This document shows, one piece after another, positions 7,938-17,328 of a stretch of 64,000 nucleotides of DNA. How positions within the stretch are numbered: position 1 is the stretch's first letter; each line of letters begins with the position of its first letter. The stretch is from NCBI GenBank assembly GCA_038396585.1, contig CP121691.1:3749170-3813169 (forward strand), written 5' to 3'. The notes beneath the pieces were generated by a model. It searched no databases, was not told the DNA's origin, and saw only the letters and a program-made list of their open reading frames with translations. Both the position numbers and the translations under genes were made by a program. The DNA comes from Vallitaleaceae bacterium 9-2. GTDB taxonomy: Bacteria; Bacillota; Clostridia; Lachnospirales; Vallitaleaceae.

Positions 7938-10551
7938 CTCTAAATCCATCGTAGTCCAAGTCGTTAATAATGGCTGTTGTTGCTTCAAAATCTTTTGTAA
8001 GATGCTCCCCTATAAATTCTAGGCACATAATCATATTAAGACACCACTGGGCAACAAAATTCGTTGAAATCCAAGGTATCTCTACTAGTTCTTGATGATT
8101 TCCTTTGTTTATACTTCGATGTGTTTTAAACCCATCAAAATTATCGTATCCGACTAAAGAATTTAATAGAGTTGCCCATACTTTTTTTCCAAGTGCTTCA
8201 TCCTTAAAGTAATCAGCACCAAAAGCTCCCATGGTCGCTGCCATAAATGGATATGAAAAAATCCGATCTCCAATAATGCCATGAGACTCCTCCATCTGCG
8301 TCTCATGGTCCAAGAAGTAGAACCGACCATAATCAGCAAGCATTTTTGCCCACTCCCTGTCATCCAGAAGTAAGGCTAACTCAAACCATATCTGGGGTGC
8401 TCCCATGCAAATCTGCAAATGAATACCGCCGGTGGTTTTCTCACCAATATATCTTAGATGATTGGTATAAGGGTCAAACTCAAAATCCGGTCCCGACATC
8501 AACTGCAGGGGTGCTTTTTTTATATCCTCGATGCCTGTTTTGATTTTATCACGATACCTCGAATCATTAAAACGTTCCCACTGGGTCATCCAATTCGAAC
8601 ATAGGGATGACCAATCCGGTCCGCTTCGGGCATGAGCTTTATAGACCATTTTATCTTGATCATAAAACGCCTCTAAGGGGTCTTTATTCAAAAAGGTTAG
8701 TTCATTATCTTTAAGTTCATCAAAAATATCTTCTAACCTAGAATCTCCCGTCATATAGTAATAAAAACGGTGGTGCCCTGCCATAGCAATTCTGGCTTCT
8801 TTGCAAGGACATCCCCAGTGTCTGACGTTGTGTCTAGAGCCTAAGCCTTTGAGCTGACCCATATGATATACATCAACCTCTGAGGTATGTCTGGATAATT
8901 TTTCGGCAAGGGTAAAAATATCTTCCCGACCGGTTCGCATAAACATAAGCCACAGCCAAAGGGTTGGCACAAGCTCCGTATTATCCCACGCATAACCGCC
9001 AATATCATACCTCCATTGATGTCTTGGTGCATCATATGTATGCATAAAATCACCATAATTAAACAAGCCATACCAATGTCTTTGCTTCACCTCATTGAGG
9101 TAAAAATCAACAGCCCGGTCAAGTTGTTCTTCAATCCATACTTCCATCGGTGTCTCTTTTTTAACCATGGACCAGTGCCCAAAAGCTTTTAACTGATGAT
9201 AATACTCTGGCTTGCCAACATACACTGGCGGCTGATTAATCTGGCGCGAAAAGTCAATTAGCTTTTCATCGGATGGAATAATATTGGAATCAAAAATAAT
9301 GGAAAACTCAGATGTCGACCCAATACCATAGGGTGTTGCGCCCTTAAAGTCATAGCCTTCGTAGCATACCGCATTATATCCTCGGTTGGCATAATGCCTA
9401 AAATCCATGGGTTGTGCTTGAGGTGACCAAATCCACATCGTTGCATTTGCCAGGTCTTGGTCCAAATCTTTAATCGTATAACCACTAGGGTATTTTTCCC
9501 AAAAATCTCTTGTCCCTAAGATGACAGATCCATTCTCATCTCCAAAAGCTATCGTCCCCTTGGTCTGCGTTCCTCGAAGACTATCAATATAACAAAGGTT
9601 CTCTCCAAATAATTTTTTCTTGATTAAAAAACTGTTGTGGCTGGATTGACATAAATCAAATTCACTCCAGTAAGGGGTGTTGTTCATGATAAAGTCTATA
9701 TCCGCTTGCTGTTCCATAGGAAAATCAATGGTTTCCCCATCCATTTGTGCCTCATAGACTTTTTTTGCAATTGGCGGACGCCAAGAAACTAACGGTACAA
9801 CACTTTCATGAAACGTCCCAAAGTCTGTCTCCATTTTGATATGCCGGTTATACATAGGACTCTGCATCGGTTTATCAAAGGTAACCCCAAGCCCTTTTAG
9901 AAAATCTTTATCCTCATCGCCATCATATAAAAACGTATAGGTCATATCGATTTTTTCACTATTCAATCCAACTTTTAGGCGAATAATAAACGGGATTTTT
10001 TGATCGGTTGCATTGATATGTATCCCTTCGTACTTAACAATCACCTGTAGGTCTCCACCTTGTTCAATGCTACAGTTTTCAATTTTAGACCGATAGGTCT
10101 TATCAAACCTTGCGTTATACCCATTCATCTGTGCCGGTTCTTCAAGGATTAACGTTGACTGGCCGTTTAAGAGGGTTAACTTTCCATCGACATAAATTTC
10201 ATCAAAAATTTTGTCTGAATGTTTTGTAATCTTCATCAAAATCTTGTTCGTATCAATGCTTATCTCTTCTTTTGTCTCTTCAATCTTGATACCTTCGATT
10301 GTACTGCTTTTTTCACCTTCTACTGCCAAGACTTCAATGGTATCTGATAAATTGGTTGCATCTGCCGTGTGTTTTGTCCATTTTATACTTTTATCCGGCC
10401 AAAAGGCTGTCACTTTCGTGTCCATTGGAAGCGTCTGTTTATCACTGATAAGCCTAAACGCCGTCGCATCTTTATATTGTCCCTTTTCCCATATACAACC
10501 AAATGTTGTATATCCCTTTTTTGTCCTGTTTTCTAGGTTTTTTAATTTCAT
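7930..10551 (-). CDS. YetA/PcRGLX-like protein, candidate exo-rhamnogalacturonan lyase (PL26-like)
   Basis: Large protein of about 873 residues, close to the size of B. subtilis YetA. Beta-rich N-terminal half and an aromatic-rich helical half with GLFNYGDFMHTYD, WRYDIGGYAWDN, LWLWLMFMRTGRED and HNVRHWGCPCKEARIAMAGHH, which I recognise as the YetA / exo-rhamnogalacturonan lyase family (PL26 relatives). Such enzymes release units from rhamnogalacturonan I chain ends. I chose the ATG at 10551 (MKLKNLENRTKKGY): AAGGAG lies 6 nt before it, whereas an upstream ATG at 10602 sits inside the previous gene. No signal peptide, so oligomers must be imported first. Family assignment is from memory of sequence, not a search; activity is inferred. 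Confidence 0.75.
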   Translation of the reverse strand: MKLKNLENRTKKGYTTFGCIWEKGQYKDATAFRLISDKQTLPMDTKVTAFWPDKSIKWTKHTADATNLSDTIEVLAVEGEKSSTIEGIKIEETKEEISIDTNKILMKITKHSDKIFDEIYVDGKLTLLNGQSTLILEEPAQMNGYNARFDKTYRSKIENCSIEQGGDLQVIVKYEGIHINATDQKIPFIIRLKVGLNSEKIDMTYTFLYDGDEDKDFLKGLGVTFDKPMQSPMYNRHIKMETDFGTFHESVVPLVSWRPPIAKKVYEAQMDGETIDFPMEQQADIDFIMNNTPYWSEFDLCQSSHNSFLIKKKLFGENLCYIDSLRGTQTKGTIAFGDENGSVILGTRDFWEKYPSGYTIKDLDQDLANATMWIWSPQAQPMDFRHYANRGYNAVCYEGYDFKGATPYGIGSTSEFSIIFDSNIIPSDEKLIDFSRQINQPPVYVGKPEYYHQLKAFGHWSMVKKETPMEVWIEEQLDRAVDFYLNEVKQRHWYGLFNYGDFMHTYDAPRHQWRYDIGGYAWDNTELVPTLWLWLMFMRTGREDIFTLAEKLSRHTSEVDVYHMGQLKGLGSRHNVRHWGCPCKEARIAMAGHHRFYYYMTGDSRLEDIFDELKDNELTFLNKDPLEAFYDQDKMVYKAHARSGPDWSSLCSNWMTQWERFNDSRYRDKIKTGIEDIKKAPLQLMSGPDFEFDPYTNHLRYIGEKTTGGIHLQICMGAPQIWFELALLLDDREWAKMLADYGRFYFLDHETQMEESHGIIGDRIFSYPFMAATMGAFGADYFKDEALGKKVWATLLNSLVGYDNFDGFKTHRSINKGNHQELVEIPWISTNFVAQWCLNMIMCLEFIGEHLTKDFEATTAIINDLDYDGFRDA

Positions 10552-10591
10552 TTTATCTCCTTGGCGTACCTGTTTGACACTTGAACATATG

Positions 10592-11254
10592 TTATATTTC
10601 AAAAACTTTTAAATTCTTATATTGAGCTGTTAGTGGTGCTAGCTGACGAAAGCCTATCTTTCCTCCATAAAGTCGCTCACCATAGGTTATACCGTCATCC
10701 TCATAAGTAAACACGCATAGATCATTCACATAAAATTTAATCCATTTATCTTTTTTTGTTACAGTAATTTTATAAAAATCATTGATATGATAGGAACAAG
10801 GAATCGGATCAGCTCCTTGTGCCACAAGATGAAAACCACTGCTCTTTCTTAAATTACAGGTATGGAAACTCTTCTCGTCTTGCTCTTTACGTCGAAAATA
10901 CGATACGTGAAATGCGTTGATATCACTACTATGATACTGAGGATATTCTCCTGTTCTCTTCTTTAACTTTTTATCAAATAAATCGACACCACCTTGCCCT
11001 GTTGCCCCAAAAAACATTATACATAAGCCATCATTGCTTAAAGGTTTAAACTCCCATTCAATTTTTATATTCTCCGGAAAATCCTCTGGACACCATAACA
11101 CATAGTTTGCTTTTTGACCTTCTTCATTGGCTAGTGCGTTTTTTAGCTGCATGCTTTCATCAACAAAATCAATAATCGCTTTCCCTTCTAGGACAAAATC
11201 TTTGATGTCCTCTTTTGTTGATAATGCATTTTCATAAATTAACTTTTCATTCAT
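10592..11254 (-). CDS. DUF1961 family protein, YesU-like
   Basis: A 220-residue protein with a concanavalin-like beta-sandwich pattern: FEFKPLSNDGLCIMFFGATGQGGVDLFD-type strand runs, then HSSDINAFHVSYFRRK, and IKFYVNDLCVFTYEDDG near the C-terminus. It corresponds to B. subtilis YesU (DUF1961), encoded in the rhamnogalacturonan gene cluster there; its exact biochemical role is not known to me. Start chosen at ATG 11254 because AAGGAGG lies 8 nt before it; the frame is open to 11272. First gene of the operon YesU-YetA-SGNH-GH3, with the next gene starting 41 nt after its stop. Confidence 0.8.
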   Translation of the reverse strand: MNEKLIYENALSTKEDIKDFVLEGKAIIDFVDESMQLKNALANEEGQKANYVLWCPEDFPENIKIEWEFKPLSNDGLCIMFFGATGQGGVDLFDKKLKKRTGEYPQYHSSDINAFHVSYFRRKEQDEKSFHTCNLRKSSGFHLVAQGADPIPCSYHINDFYKITVTKKDKWIKFYVNDLCVFTYEDDGITYGERLYGGKIGFRQLAPLTAQYKNLKVFEI

Positions 11255-11425
11255 AATGTATGCCTCCTTCATGTCATATGCCCATACTAAAACGAATACT
11301 GCTAAAAGTAAATAATCATTTTATAGGCAGTTTTTTCCCATCAAACCTCTATTTTAAAGGGATTCCACCCTTTGATTTCTCAAATATTATCATTATATAG
11401 CCTATGTTTTTGGGCAAAATACTCG

Positions 11426-11473
11426 AAAAAAAACCTCTATCTGTTCCAAAAACGGAATGGATAGAGGGTTTTA
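11426..11473 (-). terminator. Intrinsic terminator of the alpha-2-macroglobulin-like gene
   Basis: AAAACCCTCTATCC (minus strand) pairs across a short loop with GGATAGAGGTTTT, followed by eight T residues on the minus strand (11433-11426). It lies just after the stop codon at 11482 and isolates this gene from the pectin operon. Confidence 0.85.
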
Positions 11474-11481
11474 AAGGTTTA

Positions 11482-14400
11482 TTATTCAATTGTAATTGTT
11501 CCGCGTTCACCGATATATACACTGTCTTTGACCTGAATACCTTGAATTATAGGGCTTTCTGCTGTGTACACACCTGGAGAAGTAATCCGCGCATAATAGC
11601 TGAATTCTGTCTCATTAAAACTTTCGTTGTCCTTATCGGATGGCTTATAGATATAAAAGCGCACCTTCTGTCCTTCAATGTCACGATACCAATACATGTT
11701 GTCATGGCGAAGTCCTAACTGCCAGGGGCTTTCAATCGCTTTAAGTCCCGATGGAACATAGTCCGTTAATTGATAGCTATCATCAATTGCTTCTTGATCT
11801 ATTTCCCAATCTAAGACGACTTTAACGATATCACCTTCTTTAAAGGTTGTCTGTTCTTCTCCGGTTTGATAGTTATAGTATTTTCTAGATACCCGAACAT
11901 TTTCCTCTTGAGGTTTTTTCAGGATTGTATCACTCATATAGGTTGCCGTCACTGCCATATCGCCTTCAACCTTAAGGATTTTCAACTGAGACAGCGTCGC
12001 ACTTGGAAGGGTTAATGTCTGTGCCCATCCTTGGTCTAGGGTGATGGTCTTTTCCTGTCCGCCATATGCATAGGTGACCTGTCCCGTCGTCGTCTCTAGC
12101 CCCTCGAGTTGATCTAGGATGTATTGATAGAGATGGCTACTTACTAGAACGTCTTTATTTGTATGCGTTACTATATATGTATAGAATTTTTCATGTTCCG
12201 GTTGTTCGGTTTTTGAAGCAAGTAACATGGCTAATGCTGTCAGTTCGTATTCCATTTCTTCTGTATCTGCCTGAATGTAAGCTTGCTCTTCATAAGAAGT
12301 AACACGTCCTTCAACTACTTTATGGTACATCTGTTTCGCCTTATATGTATCGCCAATGGCTGCATATGCTAATCCAATGTACAACTGGTCTTTTAGACTT
12401 AAAGGCTCAGTAGATGCATAGGTCTGTAAGTCAAGGAGTATCGGTTCATCCAACATTGCCTGACCATATAATACAGCTCCTTTTTCAACGCGTCCGGCGT
12501 CATACCATGCATTTTCAAAGTATTTTGACAAGGCAAGTACATCAACTTCATCTTGAATCATCGGAAGCATAAGGGCTGATATCTCTACGTCCGCTTCGGC
12601 ATAAGGTAAGATGGCCATTCCACCTTGATCGGTTTGATAGTCCGTTAAATTGACCTGTTCTTCTTTAACTTCTTGATTATATGTTGTATTCAGCAGTTGC
12701 TTGACTTTATTCGCCAAGTACTTTTGATCTACACGCTTTCCACCAGAATATGCCATACGATAGAGCAGTGGCAAGTATTGTCCTCGACCTTGATCAATAA
12801 ACGTCAGTACTGTCTCCCCTTGATCGGTTGTGCGAATCTGGGTATTTTCATTTAATGGATAAATATCTGAAACCCTTTGTTCATGATAAGATTTTTGTAC
12901 TTCTATCGCTAGAACTAGTCCATCACTCGCACCTGTATCGGTCTTGCCGGTTATGGTCACTTCATAGCTTCCGGCTTCTGAAAATGTTCCTAAAGGAATA
13001 TTGGCCCGTTCAAAAGCTTTTCCTGTCGCTTCATACGTCGCAACGATTTGATTGGCTTTTTTTAAGGTAACTACATAATCAATCATCGTCTCTGGTTTTA
13101 ACGCATTTCCATATCCGGTCACGCCGATCATCGGCCTATCCCCGATAAGATACGTTGAACTTAGTGATGTATTTAAGAAAAACGGCAAAGATACATTTAC
13201 ATTTTCTACCTGACTTCCGGCATTTAAGCTTTCAGAAATAGCTGCCGCCATTAAACGCCAAGATGTTACATTATCCGGAAGTTCAAAGGAAGCTTTAGCT
13301 TTTCCTGAAGAATCCAACTTAACGCTCATAAACTTTGCTGTATCTTTAAATTCTTGACGGATCTCGATAGCACTTGAATTCTTATCTATCGATCCACTTG
13401 CTGTGTCCATGGAACTTTCTTCGCTTACCGCTTCGTCTACCATGCTTCCAAAGCCCATATCATACCTTGCAAATCCATCATTTTGATTATGATGCGATCC
13501 ATAGCTCATACCAAATCCGCCACTAACAGATCGATATAATTCTGACAACGGATCTATCTGCATATCGCTAAGGGCAAAAAGTGCTTCATCCACGAGACTA
13601 ATATTAACCACACCATCGCTTACAGGCTGTCGATTCCCTTGATCATCCACGTATGTTCCTTGAATACTCAATCCAACCGTATCACCAGGATAATAAGAGG
13701 GTGCATCGGCTGTAATGGTTAAATCGATCTCACGTTGCATATAGTCAAAACGAACATCGGTCTGAGCCGCTTCCACATAGGTACTTCCATTAAAGAAAAT
13801 CCCTTTGACTTCAATATTAGGAACGTCTCCGGCTTCAAATATCATAGAATACGTTGGTTCTGTCAAGATATCCACAGTTTTGATTCCATTTTGTCCGGTT
13901 ATGAACAAATATCTTCCCTGCGTGTGGAGATCATCATTATTCATAAAATTGATCTCTACATCGTCATGGATTCTGTAATTTTCTTGATCTGTTTCTAAGT
14001 GATACCAATCTCCATCATTTGGATACGGTTCATATTCCCGTCCAAAGTAAACCTTTTCCACTATTTGACGATTTTTATGGTCATAGGTTTTAACTTCTGC
14101 TGTATAGTAGACACTTCGCTCTTCAGGTAATTCCAAGGTATATTGTGCCTGACCTTTAGCATCGGTTGTTACTGTAAAGGTATCAAACTCTGTCGTTTTC
14201 AAATCATAACGATAACGTTTTTTAACTTCTTTGTTAATATAGTCATAGTACTCTCCGGTCTCTGTCTTAATCCACTCATTACGATAGACCGTTCCTTCAA
14301 GCTTATGATTATCCACAGGTTCGGACAAAAAGTCATAATCATTCTCAGCGCTACCATCATTAAGTCGGTCAAGGGTAATATTATGCACTTCCAAGGCAAT

Positions 14401-16425
14401 GCTACCTTCATTATCGTAAATAGTGCCTGTAGGTTTTACATGAATATCATTAAAAAACACCCGAAAATAATCGTTGACATAAATACTTCCGGATTCAGGC
14501 AAGCTTGCATATGCCGAAAAAGAGTAATTTTGTTCCCCTTGTGTTCCGGCTTGATACTCCGGCGTGAAGGATACCTTCGCTTCACCACTGGCCTCTGTCG
14601 TTCCAGAGCCCTCTTTATGATTGACTCCGTTAATCGTATAATTATAGTCTAAAAAAGATACGGGTGTTCCTTCGAAGAAATTTGTTGCAATTGTATATTC
14701 CAATGTATCGCCAACAAAAAGCGCTTCGTGATCTTTTTCCGCTTCAATTTTATAACTTGGCTTCATATAATTTTCAACCTGAATATAGGTTGAACTTATG
14801 ACCTCATCCCCACGTTTCACTAAAAGCTGATATCCGCCTTCTTTTAAGTTGGGAAGTGCTAGCTGACCGTCAAAGAAACCTTGCTCAACTGTCACCGTTT
14901 TTGTTACATAGCTTAGTTCATCCATTGGTCCTGGAATAAATCCCCAATAATAAGCACGCCCTCTAGTGAGTTCTACGCTAAGTTTGGCAAGTTGCTCTCC
15001 ATCATAACGATGACGAACAAACCCAAAAAAGTTGACCGTATCGTCCGGCTTATATAGGTTTCGATCCGGTTTAAAGTAGCTCCAATATTCCTGAGCCTCG
15101 CCTCCAAAATAATACGGCTCGCTCAGCGCTTGAAAATTATATAAAACCGCTTCGTTTTCCTGCGACGTCAAATGATAAAACATCGGCATCTTTTCATCGG
15201 TGTCTTTTGTAATACGTGCTAATCCTTCTGCATTTGTCTCTACACTCGTATTCGTATCTAGATTTTTCACTTTGGCATGGTTAACGGGCTCTTGATTGGA
15301 TAAATCATGAATCCAAAAAACATCTTCATTATCCCCACCTTGGTAATAAAAGCTTAAGTCTGTTACTTGCATAAATGTATGAATGACCATATCCTCATAT
15401 GTTGCTTGAACCATATAATATCCTGCATCCAAGGTATTTGGCAATTCTAAAAAGTTCGGATAATTATTCTCTATCGCAATTGTTTGCTCAAAGTCCATCA
15501 CCCGCTCAAGTCCTTTGGTGGATATCTTGGCATCAAGCATTCCATAATATGACCACATCGGAATATCTGTATAGTCTTTTATATCCTTCGTAAATTGATC
15601 TGCATCTCGGTAGGCAAAGACCTCTACATCCACTGTAGCTTCTTTGATCTTAGTGTCATCAAAATAATAGTTCCACTCCAAACTAGGAACTTCTGATTCT
15701 GCAAATTCATGCATAAAGCTCTCAAAATTCATATAAAACGTTGAAGCATCAAGCGTCTGATCACTTTGTGTCTCAAAACTGAATTGGACATCCTTTTCCA
15801 GTGTTTTATCTGAGCCTTCCAGTGGTAGTCCCGCCTTAAGCGTCACTGTATAAATCGTCTGTTTTTTTAGTTCCTTGGGTACAAAGGCAACCACGCGTCC
15901 GTGACGTTCAAAGCTTCCCTTAACTTTAGGTTCAATCTCAAAGTAGTCCTTAACATTGGCGCCTTCATAATTAAAGGTAAATTCAATACCTGTATTGATA
16001 GGCACATTTGTCGTCTGATGTCGCGGAAAATGCCCCAGCACTTCAAACTTGGCTTCGGTGCGGTATGCCCAAGTAATGCCTTTAATCGTAAAAATATATG
16101 TTGTATTTGGTTGAAGACTTTGTTTTGGCGTGATGACAATGCCTTCTTCTTGTTCAGACAATGTATATTCTACGCTCGGTGAAATTGTCAGCACCTGTTT
16201 TAGCTCCTCAAGACTCAACGCGTCATTCGATCCATCGGCCTTGAAAACAAAGGCTGAATCAATGGCCACACCAGCTGCATCCATCTGTGTTGGTGCAAGA
16301 ATATATCCCTCTCGATATTCTGCTGCAAACACTTTGGTCACATCTTGATTCAAAAAAAGTGTGACACCAATTGTTACAACCACTAAGATAATAGCCGTTG
16401 CAATACTTAAAACTCTTTTTTTCAT
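11482..16425 (-). CDS. Alpha-2-macroglobulin-like surface protein lacking the thioester
   Basis: Very large (about 1,647 aa) membrane-anchored, outward-facing protein. A basic N-terminus and one hydrophobic helix (about 5-28) are followed by Ig/MG-like beta domains; SYFKPDRNLYKPDDTVNFFG is the bacterial MG2-type motif, and the A2M core is visible at PDNVTSWRLMAAAIS and LPFFLNTSLSSTYLIGDRP. A helical toroid-like region follows (about 1240-1450). Bacterial A2M proteins trap proteases, often through a CxEQ thioester. Here the expected place reads RGQYLPLLYRMAYSGGK, and I find no cysteine in the protein. A thioester-free MagD-like or structural role is more likely. Start is the second ATG (16425), better spaced from GGGG than the ATG at 16437. 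Confidence 0.85.
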   Translation of the reverse strand: MKKRVLSIATAIILVVVTIGVTLFLNQDVTKVFAAEYREGYILAPTQMDAAGVAIDSAFVFKADGSNDALSLEELKQVLTISPSVEYTLSEQEEGIVITPKQSLQPNTTYIFTIKGITWAYRTEAKFEVLGHFPRHQTTNVPINTGIEFTFNYEGANVKDYFEIEPKVKGSFERHGRVVAFVPKELKKQTIYTVTLKAGLPLEGSDKTLEKDVQFSFETQSDQTLDASTFYMNFESFMHEFAESEVPSLEWNYYFDDTKIKEATVDVEVFAYRDADQFTKDIKDYTDIPMWSYYGMLDAKISTKGLERVMDFEQTIAIENNYPNFLELPNTLDAGYYMVQATYEDMVIHTFMQVTDLSFYYQGGDNEDVFWIHDLSNQEPVNHAKVKNLDTNTSVETNAEGLARITKDTDEKMPMFYHLTSQENEAVLYNFQALSEPYYFGGEAQEYWSYFKPDRNLYKPDDTVNFFGFVRHRYDGEQLAKLSVELTRGRAYYWGFIPGPMDELSYVTKTVTVEQGFFDGQLALPNLKEGGYQLLVKRGDEVISSTYIQVENYMKPSYKIEAEKDHEALFVGDTLEYTIATNFFEGTPVSFLDYNYTINGVNHKEGSGTTEASGEAKVSFTPEYQAGTQGEQNYSFSAYASLPESGSIYVNDYFRVFFNDIHVKPTGTIYDNEGSIALEVHNITLDRLNDGSAENDYDFLSEPVDNHKLEGTVYRNEWIKTETGEYYDYINKEVKKRYRYDLKTTEFDTFTVTTDAKGQAQYTLELPEERSVYYTAEVKTYDHKNRQIVEKVYFGREYEPYPNDGDWYHLETDQENYRIHDDVEINFMNNDDLHTQGRYLFITGQNGIKTVDILTEPTYSMIFEAGDVPNIEVKGIFFNGSTYVEAAQTDVRFDYMQREIDLTITADAPSYYPGDTVGLSIQGTYVDDQGNRQPVSDGVVNISLVDEALFALSDMQIDPLSELYRSVSGGFGMSYGSHHNQNDGFARYDMGFGSMVDEAVSEESSMDTASGSIDKNSSAIEIRQEFKDTAKFMSVKLDSSGKAKASFELPDNVTSWRLMAAAISESLNAGSQVENVNVSLPFFLNTSLSSTYLIGDRPMIGVTGYGNALKPETMIDYVVTLKKANQIVATYEATGKAFERANIPLGTFSEAGSYEVTITGKTDTGASDGLVLAIEVQKSYHEQRVSDIYPLNENTQIRTTDQGETVLTFIDQGRGQYLPLLYRMAYSGGKRVDQKYLANKVKQLLNTTYNQEVKEEQVNLTDYQTDQGGMAILPYAEADVEISALMLPMIQDEVDVLALSKYFENAWYDAGRVEKGAVLYGQAMLDEPILLDLQTYASTEPLSLKDQLYIGLAYAAIGDTYKAKQMYHKVVEGRVTSYEEQAYIQADTEEMEYELTALAMLLASKTEQPEHEKFYTYIVTHTNKDVLVSSHLYQYILDQLEGLETTTGQVTYAYGGQEKTITLDQGWAQTLTLPSATLSQLKILKVEGDMAVTATYMSDTILKKPQEENVRVSRKYYNYQTGEEQTTFKEGDIVKVVLDWEIDQEAIDDSYQLTDYVPSGLKAIESPWQLGLRHDNMYWYRDIEGQKVRFYIYKPSDKDNESFNETEFSYYARITSPGVYTAESPIIQGIQVKDSVYIGERGTITIE

Positions 16426-16500
16426 CCTATTCCCCATCCTTTCTTACCAAGCGACAATGTCGCACTGTAGATTCATTACATTTATTAGACGTCTTACATT

Positions 16501-17217
16501 TTAAAAATGTTCCATCGCCTCTATCTTCATGGCAACGGGTTGATCAAGTCGAATTGAATCCGGGGTCACTATACTATCATAACACAAAATCTGTACCCCT
16601 TTTTTCTGGGCTTCTTTAAGCGTCTTGGAAAATAAAGGATCTGTTTTTTGATTGGGTCGAAATATTGTAACTCCTTTTAACTGAACCACAAAAAGTATAT
16701 AGCTTTGGAAGCCTTCATCGATGCTATCCATAAGTTCCCGAATATGCTTAGTTCCTCGAGTTGTTGGCGCATCCGGAAACATAGCCTCACCCTCTGCCTC
16801 CAAGGTCACCCCTTTGACTTCGATAAAGCCCTTTTTCCCGGTCTCTGCATTTTCATAATATATATCAAAACGGGATTTTTGAAAGGTCACTTCCCGTCGT
16901 AGCGTCGTAACCTCACCAATGATATTACGTAAATGGGGATTAGAGGTTATCGCCTCATAAGCAACGGCATTTGGAATCTGGGAATCGATATTGATAAGTA
17001 TGCCATTTTTAAAAATGGCAATTAAAGAATATCGTGTCTTACGTTCCGGATTTTTGGCTGGTTCCAGATAAACCTGTGCTCCCTCAACAAAAAGTTCCGC
17101 ACATCGACCTGTATTTTTAACATGAACCTCGACCACTTCTCCATCTAGATTCACCTGTGCAATAAATCGATTCATTCGTCGTATAAATGTGGCACTCACA
17201 ACTGCATCATAATTCAT
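16501..17217 (-). CDS. sfsA: SfsA family protein (DNA/RNA nuclease-like)
   Basis: SfsA homologue, 238 residues, matching the usual family length of about 230-245. Typical segments are RRMNRFIAQVNLDGEVVEVHVKNTGR, FIEVKGVTLEAEGEAMFPDAPTTRGTKHIREL and VVQLKGVTIFRPN. The acidic motif EVKGV...FPDAPT is the conserved nuclease-like core. E. coli SfsA was first linked to maltose metabolism and later described as a nuclease; its role here is unknown. The frame is open far upstream (to 17532), but family alignment fixes the start at ATG 17217, with GAGG about 7 nt before it. It is followed 76 bp later by the alpha-2-macroglobulin-like gene on the same strand. Confidence 0.93.
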   Translation of the reverse strand: MNYDAVVSATFIRRMNRFIAQVNLDGEVVEVHVKNTGRCAELFVEGAQVYLEPAKNPERKTRYSLIAIFKNGILINIDSQIPNAVAYEAITSNPHLRNIIGEVTTLRREVTFQKSRFDIYYENAETGKKGFIEVKGVTLEAEGEAMFPDAPTTRGTKHIRELMDSIDEGFQSYILFVVQLKGVTIFRPNQKTDPLFSKTLKEAQKKGVQILCYDSIVTPDSIRLDQPVAMKIEAMEHF

Positions 17218-17328
17218 ATTCAACCTCAACTTTACTCTATAGTCATACCCTACTATGTCATTATATACTAAAAACATGGTATAATGAAGATGATAACTAT
17301 TATTAGGCAAAACAAAGGAGTGTATTTC

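Noticed and set aside
10211..10612. 133-aa plus-strand hydrophobic frame
   Set aside because: Antisense to the YetA-like gene; hydrophobicity is an artefact of reading the complement of an acidic, lysine-rich region.
12261..13161. Thioester (CxEQ) motif in the alpha-2-macroglobulin-like protein
   Set aside because: Searched the toroid region and the rest of the protein by eye; no cysteine found.
14143..14652. 169-aa plus-strand open frame
   Set aside because: Antisense to the alpha-2-macroglobulin-like gene; composition is that of a reversed coding strand and no start signal precedes it.
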